Assembly (NCBI RefSeq): GCF_011383005.1
Contig: NZ_CP049935.1
Location: forward strand, 3,658,001-3,722,000
Source of the DNA: Phycicoccus sp. HDW14
GTDB taxonomy: Bacteria; Actinomycetota; Actinomycetes; Actinomycetales; Dermatophilaceae
DNA length: 64,000 nt
Reading direction: 5' to 3'
A model generated the notes under the pieces. It saw only the letters and a program-made list of their open reading frames with translations. It had not been told where the DNA came from and made no database searches. Below are positions 27,464 to 36,351 of the stretch, one piece after another (position 1 is the first letter of the stretch; each line of letters begins with the position of its first letter). Position numbers and translations under genes: made by a program.

Positions 27464-28125
27464 GCTGGGGTCCCCTCCCGTGCGGCCGGCGCGGTGCCGG
27501 CGTGGTCGTGCTCGGGGTCGGCGGCGGTGCCGTCGACCGGTGTGCTGCGGTGGTCGCGGGCCTGGCGGTCGCGGGCGTGGCGGGCCAGGACGGACTCGAC
27601 GTGGTCGAGCCAGCGCACCTCGGCCTCCGCGGCGAAGACGAGGTTCTCGAGGACGAGCAGCCAGGCGAGGCCGTGCTCGGCGTCTCGGGCGCCCTCGGCC
27701 GTCCCCTCCGCACGGTCGAGGGCGTCCCGCTTGAGCCGGGTGAGGTCGCGCAGCTGGCGCAGGGTCGAGGTGCGCTGGCTCTGGACGACGCGGTGGACGT
27801 CGACGCCCGGGGCGGTCACCGCGAGTGCGAGCTTGATGGTCAGCTCGTCGCGGGGGGTGTTCGTCCGGTCGACGGGGGTGGTCCACCAGGTGCCGAGCTC
27901 GGTGTGCCCGGCGGTCGTCAGCCGGTAGGCGATGCGGCCCTCGGCGTCGGCTTCGCCGGTCTGCTCGACGAGCCCGTCGCGGACCAGCCGCTCGAGCGTC
28001 GTGTACACCTGCCCGACGTTGAGCGGCCAGGTGCCACCGGTGCGCTCCTCGAAGTCCGAGCGCAGCCGGGCGCCGTAGGAGTCGCCCTCGGCGAGCAGGG
28101 CCATGAGCCCCAGGCGGACCGACAT
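27460..28125 (-). CDS. PadR family transcriptional regulator
   Basis: The 221-aa protein has the PadR winged helix: LGLMALLAEGDSYGARLRSDF (within about residues 6-26), the VGQVYTTLERLVRDGLV recognition helix and wing, then a C-terminal Vir-type coiled dimerisation helix. PadR proteins are mostly repressors relieved by toxic or envelope-active ligands. The ATG at 28125 has a strong GGAGGT upstream. It is the first gene of an operon with an ABC ATPase and FtsX permease, a common arrangement for PadR-controlled efflux or antimicrobial-peptide resistance. Confidence 0.92.
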   Translation of the reverse strand: MSVRLGLMALLAEGDSYGARLRSDFEERTGGTWPLNVGQVYTTLERLVRDGLVEQTGEADAEGRIAYRLTTAGHTELGTWWTTPVDRTNTPRDELTIKLALAVTAPGVDVHRVVQSQRTSTLRQLRDLTRLKRDALDRAEGTAEGARDAEHGLAWLLVLENLVFAAEAEVRWLDHVESVLARHARDRQARDHRSTPVDGTAADPEHDHAGTAPAAREGTPA

Positions 28126-28149
28126 CGACGACCTCCGACCCCGGCATGC

Positions 28150-28160
28150 ATACCGGGTAT
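28150..28160. promoter_or_regulatory. PadR operator candidate 1
   Basis: ATACCGGGTAT, an imperfect palindrome with arms ATACC and GGTAT, lies between the padR promoter and its start codon. Confidence 0.5.
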
Positions 28161-28178
28161 TCCATGCTGACGAAGAGA

Positions 28179-28207
28179 TGTATACCGAGTATGCGCAGGG
28201 CGGTCAA
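28179..28207 (-). promoter_or_regulatory. Promoter of the padR-ABC operon
   Basis: On the minus strand, TTGACC (28202-28207), a 17-nt spacer and TATACA (28179-28184) form a near-consensus sigma-A promoter. Confidence 0.65.
28182..28192. promoter_or_regulatory. PadR operator candidate 2
   Basis: ATACCGAGTAT overlaps the -10 and spacer of the padR promoter. It is 32 nt (about three helical turns) from the matching copy at 28150, so the two sites face the same side of the DNA. Confidence 0.55.
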
Positions 28208-28335
28208 GCACCCGCCGGGCACGGTGCCGACCGTCCACGGCGCGGCACCGACCTCTCGCCGACCGGGTGGTGGCGGTCCGGCTCGCCGTCGATGAGGATG
28301 GGCGCAGCAGGACCCCCGCCGACGAAGGAGCGCCG

Positions 28336-29867
28336 ATGCTCGTCCCGATGACCGTGTCCGACTTCATCGACCGTGCGAGGACGGTCTACGGCGATCGGGT
28401 GGGTGTCGTCGACGAGCCCCAGCAGGTGGCCGACCCGCTGCCCGACCTCACCTACGCCGACGTCGCGGCGCTCGCCGGGCGCCAGGCCGCCCGGCTCGAC
28501 GAGCTGGGCATCGAGGTCGGCGAGCGGGTGGCGATCGTGTCGCACAACGCCGCCCGGATGCTCGTGTCGTTCTTCGGGTCTGTGGGTCGGGGCGGGTGCT
28601 CGTGCCGGTCAACTTCCGGCTGCGCCCGGACGAGGTGCGCTACATCGTCGAGCACTCCGGGGCGCGGGTGCTGCTGGTCGACCCCGAGGTCGACGCCGCG
28701 CTGTCGTCGGTGACGGCCGAGCACCGGTTCGTCCTCGGCGACGACGAGGCCATCCTCGCGCCGGAGGGGGCCACGCCGCGGGCCTGGGAGCGCGACGAGA
28801 ACGCGACGGCGACCATCAACTACACGTCCGGGACGACGGCGCGGCCCAAGGGCGTGCAGATCACCCACCGCAACATCTGGACCAACGCGCTGACCTTCGC
28901 GCTGCACGCCGGGGTCACCGACCGTGACGTCTACCTGCACACGCTGCCGATGTTCCACGCCAACGGCTGGGGGATGCCGTTCGCGACGACCGGGCTCGGG
29001 GTCAAGCAGGTCGTCCTGCGCAAGGTCGACGGGGCCGAGATCCTGCGGCGGGTCGAGGCGCACGGGGTGACGTTCATGTGCGCGGCGCCGGCGGTCGTCA
29101 ACGCGGTGCTCGAGGCGGCGCAGTCCTGGGAGGGGGAGGTCCCCGGTCGCGACCGGGTGCGCATCATCGTCGCCGGGGCGCCACCGCCGACGAAGACCGT
29201 CGCGCGGGTCGAGGCCGAGCTCGGGTGGGAGTTCATCCAGATCTACGGCCTGACCGAGACCTCACCCCTGCTGACCATCAACCGCACGCGGGCCGAGTGG
29301 GACGACCTGTCCACCGAGGAGCGGGCCGACCGGCTCGTGCGGGCGGGGGCGCCGGCGCTCGGGGTGACGCTGTCGCTGTCGCCGGACCACGAGGTGCTGG
29401 CCCGCTCGAACGTCGTGCTCGAGGGGTACTGGGAGCAGCCGGAGGAGTCGGAGCGGGCGCTCGAGGACGGCTGGTTCCACACCGGCGACGGCGGGGTCAT
29501 CGGCGACGACGGCTACCTGACGATCTCGGACCGCAAGAAGGACGTCATCATCACCGGCGGCGAGAACGTGTCGTCGATCGAGGTCGAGGACGTGATCTTC
29601 AGCCACCCCGCGGTCACCGAGGTCGCGGTCATCGGGGTGCCGGACGAGAAGTGGGGCGAGACCATCAAGGCGCTCGTCGTGCTCGCGCCGGGGGAGTCGG
29701 TGTCGGAGGCCGAGCTCGTCGCGTGGTGCAAGGAGCGCGCCGCCGGGTACAAGGCGCCGACGTCGGTGGAGTTCCGCGACGAGCTGGCGCGCACGGCCAC
29801 GGGCAAGCTGCAGAAGTTCAAGCTGCGCGCGCCGTACTGGGAGGGCCGCGACCGCCAGGTCAACTGA
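28336..29867 (+). CDS. Acyl-CoA synthetase, AMP-forming (apparent frameshift)
   Basis: The corrected product is about 510 aa. Adenylation motifs are clear: NYTSGTTARPKGVQITHRN (P-loop), IYGLTETSP, GWFHTGDGG, and the C-terminal hinge and catalytic lysine region TATGKLQKF. It belongs to the medium- or long-chain fatty-acyl-CoA ligase group, which activates a carboxylic acid with ATP and CoA. The frame breaks near the GGG run 28576-28578; one added G gives FFGVCGSGRVLVPVNFRL, exactly the family pattern. The ATG at 28336 has GGAG 5 nt upstream. A hairpin follows the stop. Confidence 0.9.
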
Positions 29868-29877
29868 TGGCCCGGCC

Positions 29878-29935
29878 CCGTGCGATCTGCGCGGGTCCGT
29901 GTGCGACCGCGCCCGGACCCGCGCAGGTCGCACGG
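29878..29935. terminator. Long hairpin between convergent genes
   Basis: A 22-bp stem (from 29878 paired to 29935) contains one G-T wobble and has a 14-nt loop. It lies between the acyl-CoA synthetase and the DUF1304 gene. Confidence 0.7.
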
Positions 29936-29955
29936 ACCCGGGGGTGGGCGCTCGC

Positions 29956-30318
29956 TCAGTGGGCGAGCACCTGCGCCACCAGCGCCAGCGCCGCCGGCAG
30001 GGCCTGGACGACCAGGATCCGCTTGTTCGACGTCGCGGCGCCGAACACCCCGGCGACCACCACGCAGCCCAGCGTGAAGAGCGCGAACGCGTACCGGTGG
30101 TCCTGCGGCCCGACGAGCGCCAGCGCGATCCCCGCGACGAGGAAGCCGTTGTACAGCCCCTGGTTCGCGGCGAGCACGGTGGTCTGCTTCGCGAGCTGTG
30201 GCGTCGTGCCGAAGGTCGCCCGCCCGCGCGGGGTGTCCCACAGGGCCATCTCGAGGACGACGATGTAGACGTGGATCAGCCCGACGAGGGCGGTCAGGAC
30301 GGTCGCGGCGACGCTCAT
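29956..30318 (-). CDS. DUF1304 membrane protein
   Basis: The 120-aa protein has four hydrophobic helices and the DUF1304 signature IHVYIVVLEMALWDTPRG near the N-terminus, followed by LAANQGLYNGFLV. Members are small membrane proteins of unknown function, often stress-linked. A TAGACA hexamer lies 6 nt before the ATG at 30318 and may be a slightly off-consensus leaderless promoter. The 177 nt upstream of it, before the oxidoreductase gene, hold only GC-rich simple sequence. Confidence 0.88.
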   Translation of the reverse strand: MSVAATVLTALVGLIHVYIVVLEMALWDTPRGRATFGTTPQLAKQTTVLAANQGLYNGFLVAGIALALVGPQDHRYAFALFTLGCVVVAGVFGAATSNKRILVVQALPAALALVAQVLAH

Positions 30319-30495
30319 CCGCGATGTCTACCGCACCCCCGCCCGTGGGCGCAGCCCCTCGTCCACCGACGACAGCCGGCGGGCCTGCGTCGTGGTGGCG
30401 TCCGTGGCGCCCGACCGGGGGTGATCACCCCCAGTTCGGCGCCACCAGCGCCACCACCGGCGGCCCCACTGCCGGCACCACCGCCCCCGGCCCGG

Positions 30496-31476
30496 TCAGC
30501 CGACGGTGAGCAGGATCTTGCCGATGTGGCCGCTCTCCTCGAGCTCCCGGTGGGCGTCGGCGGCCGACCCGAGCGGGTGCCGCGAGTGCACGACCGGCCG
30601 CACCACCCCGTCCTCGACGAGCGGCCACACGTGCTCGCGGACGGCGGCCACGATCGCCGCCTTCTCCCCGGCCGGCCGGGCCCGCAGCGACGTCGCGATG
30701 ACCGCGCCCCGCTTGGCGAGCAGCGCCCCGAGGTCGAGCTCGCCGACCCGGCCGCCCTGCATCCCGATGACGACGAGCCGCCCGTTGACCGCGAGCACGT
30801 CGACGTTGCGGCCGAGGTACTTCGCGCCCATGTTGTCGAGCACGACGTCGGCGCCGTGCCCGCCCGTGGCCTCGCGCACCCGCTCGACGAAGTCCTCCTC
30901 CCGGTAGTTCACGAGGACGTCGGCCCCGAGCGCGCGGCACGCCTCGAGCTTCTCGGCCGACCCCGCCGTCACCGCCACCGTCGCGCCCACGGCCTTGGCC
31001 AGCTGGACGGCCATCGTCCCGATGCCGGAGGACCCGCCGTGCACGAGCAGGACCTCGCCCGGCTGGAGGTTCGCCGTGAGGAAGACGTTCGACCACACGG
31101 TGCAGACCACCTCGGGCAGCGCGGCGGCGTCGACGAGCGACACCCCCGACGGCACCGGCAGCAGCTGCGCGGCTGGGACCCGCACGAGCTCCGCGTACCC
31201 GCCGCCGGCGAGCAGCGCGCACACCTCGTCGCCGACCGACCAGCCCTCGACCCCGTCGCCGAGTGCCTCGACGACGCCGCTCACCTCGAGCCCAGGCACC
31301 TCGGACTCGCCGGGCGGCGGTGGGTAGAGGCCCTGGCGCTGCATCGAGTCGGCGCGGTTGACGCCGGCCGCCGCCACGCGCACCAGCACCTCACCGGCGC
31401 GCGGCTCGGGCGCCTCGACGTCGGAGAGGACGAGGGCCTCGGGCCCCCCGGGGGCAGGGACGGTGATCGCCTTCAT
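30496..31476 (-). CDS. NAD(P)H-quinone oxidoreductase, zinc-free MDR family (PIG3 type)
   Basis: The 326-aa protein has the quinone-oxidoreductase pattern: AAGVNRADSMQRQGLYPPPPG near residue 40, GLEVSGVVEALG, the coenzyme loop LVHGGSSGIGTMAVQLAK (about 148-165) and VLDNMGAKYLGRNV. No zinc-ligand cysteines are present. TP53I3/PIG3-like enzymes reduce quinones with NADPH in the cytosol. The ATG at 31476 has TAGCCT 6 nt upstream, so it has its own leaderless promoter even though the iclR gene ends only about 20 nt away. Confidence 0.9.
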   Translation of the reverse strand: MKAITVPAPGGPEALVLSDVEAPEPRAGEVLVRVAAAGVNRADSMQRQGLYPPPPGESEVPGLEVSGVVEALGDGVEGWSVGDEVCALLAGGGYAELVRVPAAQLLPVPSGVSLVDAAALPEVVCTVWSNVFLTANLQPGEVLLVHGGSSGIGTMAVQLAKAVGATVAVTAGSAEKLEACRALGADVLVNYREEDFVERVREATGGHGADVVLDNMGAKYLGRNVDVLAVNGRLVVIGMQGGRVGELDLGALLAKRGAVIATSLRARPAGEKAAIVAAVREHVWPLVEDGVVRPVVHSRHPLGSAADAHRELEESGHIGKILLTVG

Positions 31477-31482
31477 CCCCCG

Positions 31483-31488
31483 AGGCTA
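31483..31488 (-). promoter_or_regulatory. Leaderless -10 box of the quinone oxidoreductase
   Basis: TAGCCT on the minus strand lies 6 nt before the ATG at 31476, in the short gap after iclR. Confidence 0.5.
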
Positions 31489-31495
31489 GGCGACC

Positions 31496-32257
31496 TCAGC
31501 GGGCCCGCCCCACCCGGGAGGCCACCGTCGCCGCCGTCTGCCGCACGGCGTGCACGAGCCGGCCGCGCTCCTCGTCGTCGACGTCGGACTGCGGGTACGT
31601 GACGGCCACGGCCGCCACCGGGTAGTCGTTGGCGTCGAGCACCGCGACCGCGACCGAGCCGAGTCCCGGTGTCACGAGGCCGTCCTCGACCGCGTGCCCG
31701 CGCTGGCGCACGGCCTGGAGCCACGAGCGCAGCTGGGTCGTCGACGTCGGCCCGCGCCCGTCACGGTGCACGAGCGCCGCCCGGTCGGGGAACAGCGCGC
31801 GCACCTGCGCGGCCGGCAGGGCGGCGAGCATCGCCAGCCCGGTCGCGGTCAACGGAGCCGGCAGCCGGACCCCGACGTCGGTGACGAGCGGCGGCCGCCG
31901 CGGGGCGCGCTGCTCGACGACGTAGAGCACGTCGGCACCGTGGAGCACCGCGAGGTGCGCGTTCTGCCCGCAGGCGTCGACGAGGCGGTCCATCGGCCCG
32001 CGGGCCATCCGCGAGAGCGGCGCCTGCCGCTGGTAGGCCGAGCCCAGCTCGTAGGACGCGAGCCCGAGGCCGTAGCGCCGCTCCTCGGGGAGGTGGCGCA
32101 CGTAGCCGCGCTCCACGAGCACGGCGAGCAGGTGGTAGACGCTCGAGCGCGGCAGCCCGAGGTCGCGGGCGATGGCGGCGGCGGGCACCGGCTCGCCGTG
32201 CCGGGCGATGAGGCCGAGGACGTCGAGGGCGTGCGCGGCCGCGGGGGCGTTGGCCAT
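31496..32257 (-). CDS. IclR family transcriptional regulator
   Basis: The 253-aa protein has an N-terminal winged helix (VPAAAIARDLGLPRSSVYHL, about residues 18-37, then LVERGYV) and a C-terminal IclR effector-binding domain with LARMARGPMDRL and VAALDANDYPVAAVAVTYP-like segments. IclR proteins sense organic acids or aromatic intermediates and control their catabolic genes. It begins 4 nt after the response regulator stop, so it is the third gene of a kinase-regulator-iclR operon that diverges from the tricarboxylate transport operon. A metabolite-sensing layer on the same locus is inferred. Confidence 0.9.
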   Translation of the reverse strand: MANAPAAAHALDVLGLIARHGEPVPAAAIARDLGLPRSSVYHLLAVLVERGYVRHLPEERRYGLGLASYELGSAYQRQAPLSRMARGPMDRLVDACGQNAHLAVLHGADVLYVVEQRAPRRPPLVTDVGVRLPAPLTATGLAMLAALPAAQVRALFPDRAALVHRDGRGPTSTTQLRSWLQAVRQRGHAVEDGLVTPGLGSVAVAVLDANDYPVAAVAVTYPQSDVDDEERGRLVHAVRQTAATVASRVGRAR

Positions 32258-32261
32258 CGCG

Positions 32262-32936
32262 TCAGCCGGTCCACTCGTAGAGCCGCTCGGGGCGCCCCGT
32301 GGAGCCGTAGCGCAGCCGCACGACCGCCTCGTCCCGCGACGCGAAGTGCTCGAGGTAGCGGCGGGCGCTGACCCGCGAGACGCCGATGACCTCGGCGACG
32401 TCGGTGGCCGACAACGGACCCGATGCTTCGCGCAGCGCCGACTGCACGAGGCGCGCGGTCTCCGGGCTGAGGCCCTTCGGCACCGACGCCGACCCGCCGC
32501 GGGTGGCGTTGCGGGAGAGGGCGCGGTCGATGTCGGACTGGTCGGACACCTCGGCCCGGGCCAGGACCGCCCGCTGGGCCTCGTAGCGGCGCAGGCGGTC
32601 CTCGAGGTCGGCGAACCCGAACGGCTTGAGGAGGTAGTCGGTGACCCCGAGCCGGATGGCCGCGCGCACCGCGTCGCCCTCCTTGGCGGCCGTGATGACG
32701 ATGGCGTCGCACGGATGGGAGCCCGCGTGCACGTCGGCGAGCAGGTCGAGCCCGAAGCGGTCGGGGAGGTACAGGTCGAGGAGCAGCAGGTCGGGGGCGA
32801 GCTCCTCGACGGCCACCAGGGCCTCCGCGCCGGAGTGCGCCACCCCGACGACCTCGAAACCCGGCACGCGCTGCACGAAGCCGACGTGGATGCGGGCCAC
32901 CCGGAAGTCGTCGTCGACGACGAGCACGCGGATCAC
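32262..32936 (-). CDS. Response regulator, CitB/DcuR type
   Basis: The 224-aa protein has a receiver domain with acidic pocket VDDD (8-10), phospho-acceptor Asp54 in LLDLYLP, Thr82 and Lys104 in LLKPF. The C-terminal HTH reads SATDVAEVIGVSRVSARRYLEHF, the CitB/DpiA pattern. It would be phosphorylated by the adjacent CitA-like kinase and activate C4- or tricarboxylate uptake genes. The GTG at 32936 overlaps the kinase stop (GTGA). Confidence 0.93.
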   Translation of the reverse strand: MIRVLVVDDDFRVARIHVGFVQRVPGFEVVGVAHSGAEALVAVEELAPDLLLLDLYLPDRFGLDLLADVHAGSHPCDAIVITAAKEGDAVRAAIRLGVTDYLLKPFGFADLEDRLRRYEAQRAVLARAEVSDQSDIDRALSRNATRGGSASVPKGLSPETARLVQSALREASGPLSATDVAEVIGVSRVSARRYLEHFASRDEAVVRLRYGSTGRPERLYEWTG

Positions 32937-34693
32937 GAGCGGACCTCCACTGCCGGGACGGCGGGGGCGCGGTCCCCGGCGCGCCCCCGGACGCGGGTCC
33001 CGGTGCGGGGGACTGGGGGTCGACGAAGGTCGACACCCCGAGGCGCGCGGTGAAGCGGGTCGTGCCCTCGAGCCGCTCGACGTCGATCTCGCCGCCGCGC
33101 CGCCGGCAGACCAGCCGGGTCAGGGCCAGGCCGACCCCGTGTTCCAGCGGGTCGACCCGCTTGGTCGTCACGCCGTGCTCGAAGAGGCTCTCCCGCAGCT
33201 CGTCCGGCACGCCGGGCCCCGAGTCGTCGACGACGATCTCGACGGTGCTCGCGTCCTGCCGGATCCGGATCCGCACGGACGGCGGTGTCGCAGAACCCTT
33301 CGGCGCGTGGTCGAAGGCGTTGTCGACGAGGTTGCCGAGGACCGTCGCGACGTCGGCCGCGTCGTGGGCCTCGAGCCGCTCGAGGCGGGAGTCGTCGGCG
33401 ATGGTGAGGTCGATGCGCCGCTCGTTGGCGGTCGCGGCCTTGGCCATGAGCAGGGCCGCGATGGTGGGGTCGGCGACCAGGGTGGTGACGACGAGGTCGA
33501 GCGCGGTGCGCTGCTCGCTCAGGGCGTCGACGTAGCGGACCACCTCGTCGAGCTCGCCGATCTGGATGAGGCCGCTGATCGTGTGCAGCTGGTTGGCGAA
33601 CTCGTGTGCCTGCGAACGCAGCACGTGCGCCGTCGACCGGAACGACCCGATCTCGCGCTCGAGGTCGGCCATCTCCGTGCGGTCGCGCATCGTCGTGACC
33701 GTGCCGAGCACGCGGTCGCCGCTGACCACCCGCATCGTGCTCATGACGAGCACCCTCCCACGGCGGATGACGACCTCGTCGCGCGCCGCGGTGACGTGGT
33801 CGCCGGGAGCGAGGTCCGTGCGGTCGCGGGGGTTCTCGCCGACGAGCACCTCGCGCAGCCGGCCCTCGATGCGCAGGTCGGCCACCGACGTGCCGACGGC
33901 GTGCTCGGGCAGGTCGAGCAGCCGCCGCGCGACCTCGTTGACGAGGGTGATGCGGTGCTGCGGGTCGAGGGCGATGACCCCCTCGGCGATGCCGCGCAGC
34001 ATCGCCTCCCGGTGCTCGGCGAGGCCGGCGATCTCGCGCGGCTCGAGCCCGCGGGTCTGGCGCTTGATCCGCCGCGAGAGCAGCCACGAGCCGCCCAGCC
34101 CGACGACGAGGGCGATGCCGAGGTAGGTGAGCAGGTAGGAGCTGGTGCCCTGCAGCCGTTCCCACGTGGACGGCCGGGCCTCGGTGACCATCACGGTGCC
34201 GAGCAGCTCGCCCGCCCGGGTGGGGTGGCCGGGTCCTTGTCGTCGTCGTCGCCACCGAGCACCGGCACCTGCGAGGCGAGGTACTCGCGCCCGTCGAGGG
34301 TCAGGGTCCCCGACCAGCTGCCACCGCGTGCGACCCGCGGGTCGCCGAGGGGAGGGGCCGCTCCTCGAGGGAGGGGTCGGTCGAGACCCGGACGTCGAGG
34401 TCGGGCTCCGCGAAGGTCACCGACGTGATGTTGGCCTGGGCGACGAGGCCGAGGGCGAGGGTCGCGAGCCCGGTGCGGCTCTCCGGCTGGTCGAGGTTGG
34501 CGCGCACGAGCGGGTTGGTGGCCAGCTGCTCGCCGAGGGCCGAGACCCGCCGGCCCTCCACGCGCTCGAAAGTGGCGTCGGACTGGGCGAGCGAGACGGC
34601 GGCGACGGCGAGCAGGACGACGCCGATGATGGCGAGCTGCAGCGCGAAGAGCTGCCCGGCGAGGGTCGCCCGGCGTCGTCGGCGCGTGACCAC
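32933..34693 (-). CDS. Sensor histidine kinase, CitA/DcuS type (three apparent frameshifts)
   Basis: The corrected product is about 587 aa. An N-terminal helix (LFALQLAIIGVVLLAVAAV) leads into an extracytoplasmic PAS-like sensor, a second helix (LLTYLGIALVVGLGGSWLL), a cytoplasmic PAS with GVIALDPQHRITLVN, and a SpoOB-type dimer domain with SQAHEFANQLHTISGLI, where the His is the phospho-acceptor. HATPase_c boxes follow: NLVDNAFDH and DSGPGVP. The family senses citrate or C4-dicarboxylates outside the cell. Breaks lie at the two GGGG runs within 34349-34357, at 34231-34233 and somewhere in 32980-33025; one base at each restores a protein ending VPAVEVRS. The GTG at 34693 is divergent from tctC. 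Confidence 0.87.
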
Positions 34694-34793
34694 TATGTAC
34701 TCAACCTCCGTTGCGGACAGAAGCGCGACAGGCTTCGGGTCGGTCGCCCACGATCATCGCGTTCCACTCCACCACAGGAAAGGGATCTCGACG

Positions 34794-35801
34794 ATGAGAC
34801 TCCACCGCATCGCGCTCGGCGCGCTCGTCGCGGCCACGCTGGCCCTCACCGGCTGCGGCGCCACGAAGGACCAGGGCAGCGGGGGTGCGTCCTCCTCCGG
34901 TGGTGGCGCCCCGGCGACCGGCCTCCAGTACATGGTCCCGAACAGCCCGGGCGGCGGGTACGACACGACCGCCCGCACGGCGGCCCAGGTGATGGAGAAG
35001 GAGAAGATCACCGGCAGCGTGCAGGTCTTCAACCTCCCGGGTGCCGGCGGCACCGTCGGCCTCCAGCGCGTCGTCAACGAGAAGGGCAACGGCAAGCTCG
35101 CCATGCAGATGGGGCTCGGCGTCGTCGGCGCCGCGTACACCCAGAAGTCGCAGGCCAAGCTGTCGGAGACCACCCCGATCGCCAAGCTCATCGAGGAGGC
35201 CGGCGCGATCGTCGTGCCCAAGGACTCCCCGTACCAGGACATCACCGCCCTCGTCGCGGCGTGGAAGGCGGACCCCAAGGGCCTCGCGGTCGGCGGCGGG
35301 TCCTCGCCCGGCGGCCCCGACCACCTCCTGCCGATGCAGCTCGCGCAGGCGGCCGGCATCGACCCCAAGACGGTCAGCTACGTCTCCTACGACGGCGGCG
35401 GCGAGCTGCTCCCGGCCATCCTCGGCAAGAAGATCGCCTTCGGCGCCAGCGGCTTCGGCGAGTTCCTCGACCAGGTCGAGGCCGGCGACGTCCGCATCCT
35501 CGCCGTGACGAGCGCCGAGCGCGTGGCCGCCCTGCCCGATGTCCCGACGCTCAAGGAGAGCGGCATCGACCTCGAGTTCACCAACTGGCGCGGCGTCGTC
35601 GCCCCGCCCGGGCTCTCCGACGCCGACAAGGCCGTCTGGGTCGACGCCTTCACGAAGATGCACGCCTCCGCCGCGTGGAAGGCCGAGCTCGAGAAGCGCG
35701 GCTGGGTCGACGCCTTCGAGACGGGCGACGAGTTCGGCAGCTTCCTCACCGCGCAGGACGCCGAGGTCGCGAAGATCCTCCAGACCCTCGGCCTGGCCTG
35801 A
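34794..35801 (+). CDS. tctC: Tripartite tricarboxylate transporter substrate-binding protein
   Basis: The 335-aa lipoprotein has lipobox LTGC (Cys21) followed by a Bug/TctC receptor domain. Typical segments are VPNSPGGGYDTTAR, FNLPGAGGTVGLQRVV and DYLLPMQLAQAAG-like DHLLPMQLAQAAG, plus the LPDVPTLKESGID motif near the C-terminus. It binds a carboxylate outside the cell, probably citrate or a related tricarboxylate, and hands it to TctAB. The ATG at 34794 has AGGAAAGGG upstream. It is the first gene of a five-gene operon divergent from the CitA-like kinase. Confidence 0.94.
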   Translation: MRLHRIALGALVAATLALTGCGATKDQGSGGASSSGGGAPATGLQYMVPNSPGGGYDTTARTAAQVMEKEKITGSVQVFNLPGAGGTVGLQRVVNEKGNGKLAMQMGLGVVGAAYTQKSQAKLSETTPIAKLIEEAGAIVVPKDSPYQDITALVAAWKADPKGLAVGGGSSPGGPDHLLPMQLAQAAGIDPKTVSYVSYDGGGELLPAILGKKIAFGASGFGEFLDQVEAGDVRILAVTSAERVAALPDVPTLKESGIDLEFTNWRGVVAPPGLSDADKAVWVDAFTKMHASAAWKAELEKRGWVDAFETGDEFGSFLTAQDAEVAKILQTLGLA

Positions 35802-35802
35802 C

Positions 35803-36351
35803 GTGAGCACCGAGGCCACCACCGCCCCGGAGGGCACCACGCCCTCCGGGGCCGGCCCTCTCGGCCGGGTCCGGGACCGCGCGCAGCTCGGGCTGTGCGC
35901 GGCCCTGGCCGTGGTCGGGGTCGTCGTCCTCGTCGACGCGAGCCGTCTCGGCGCCGTCACGAGCAGCAACGACCCGGTCGGACCGAAGGCGATGCCCTTC
36001 CTCGTGGGCGGGGGCCTGCTCGTCGTCGCCGTCCTCTACGCGGTCGACGTCCTGCGCGGCGGGGTCGGCGAGGCCGAGACCGGAGAGGACGTCGAGCTCG
36101 GCCAGCGCGCCGACTGGAAGACCGTCGGGATGCTCGCCGGCGCCTTCCTCCTCAACGCCGTCCTCATCGAGCCGCTCGGCTGGGTCATCAGCGGTGCGCT
36201 GCTGTTCTTCCTCGCGGCCTTCGCGCTCGGCAACCGCCACCACGTGCGCGGTCTCGCGATCGGGATCGCCCTCTCGCTCACCACCTTCTACGCGTTCGCC
36301 ATCGGGCTCGGGGTCAACCTGCCCGCCGGCGTGCTCCAGGGGATCCTCTGA
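35803..36351 (+). CDS. tctB: Tripartite tricarboxylate transporter small membrane subunit
   Basis: The 182-aa protein has four hydrophobic helices and the TctB pattern: a first helix with [21 protein letters not shown], then [15 protein letters not shown], and a pair of C-terminal helices. It is the small membrane component of the secondary transporter. The GTG at 35803 starts one base after the tctC stop, and its stop overlaps the tctA start (TGATG). Confidence 0.92.
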   Translation: MSTEATTAPEGTTPSGAGPLGRVRDRAQLGLCAALAVVGVVVLVDASRLGAVTSSNDPVGPKAMPFLVGGGLLVVAVLYAVDVLRGGVGEAETGEDVELGQRADWKTVGMLAGAFLLNAVLIEPLGWVISGALLFFLAAFALGNRHHVRGLAIGIALSLTTFYAFAIGLGVNLPAGVLQGIL

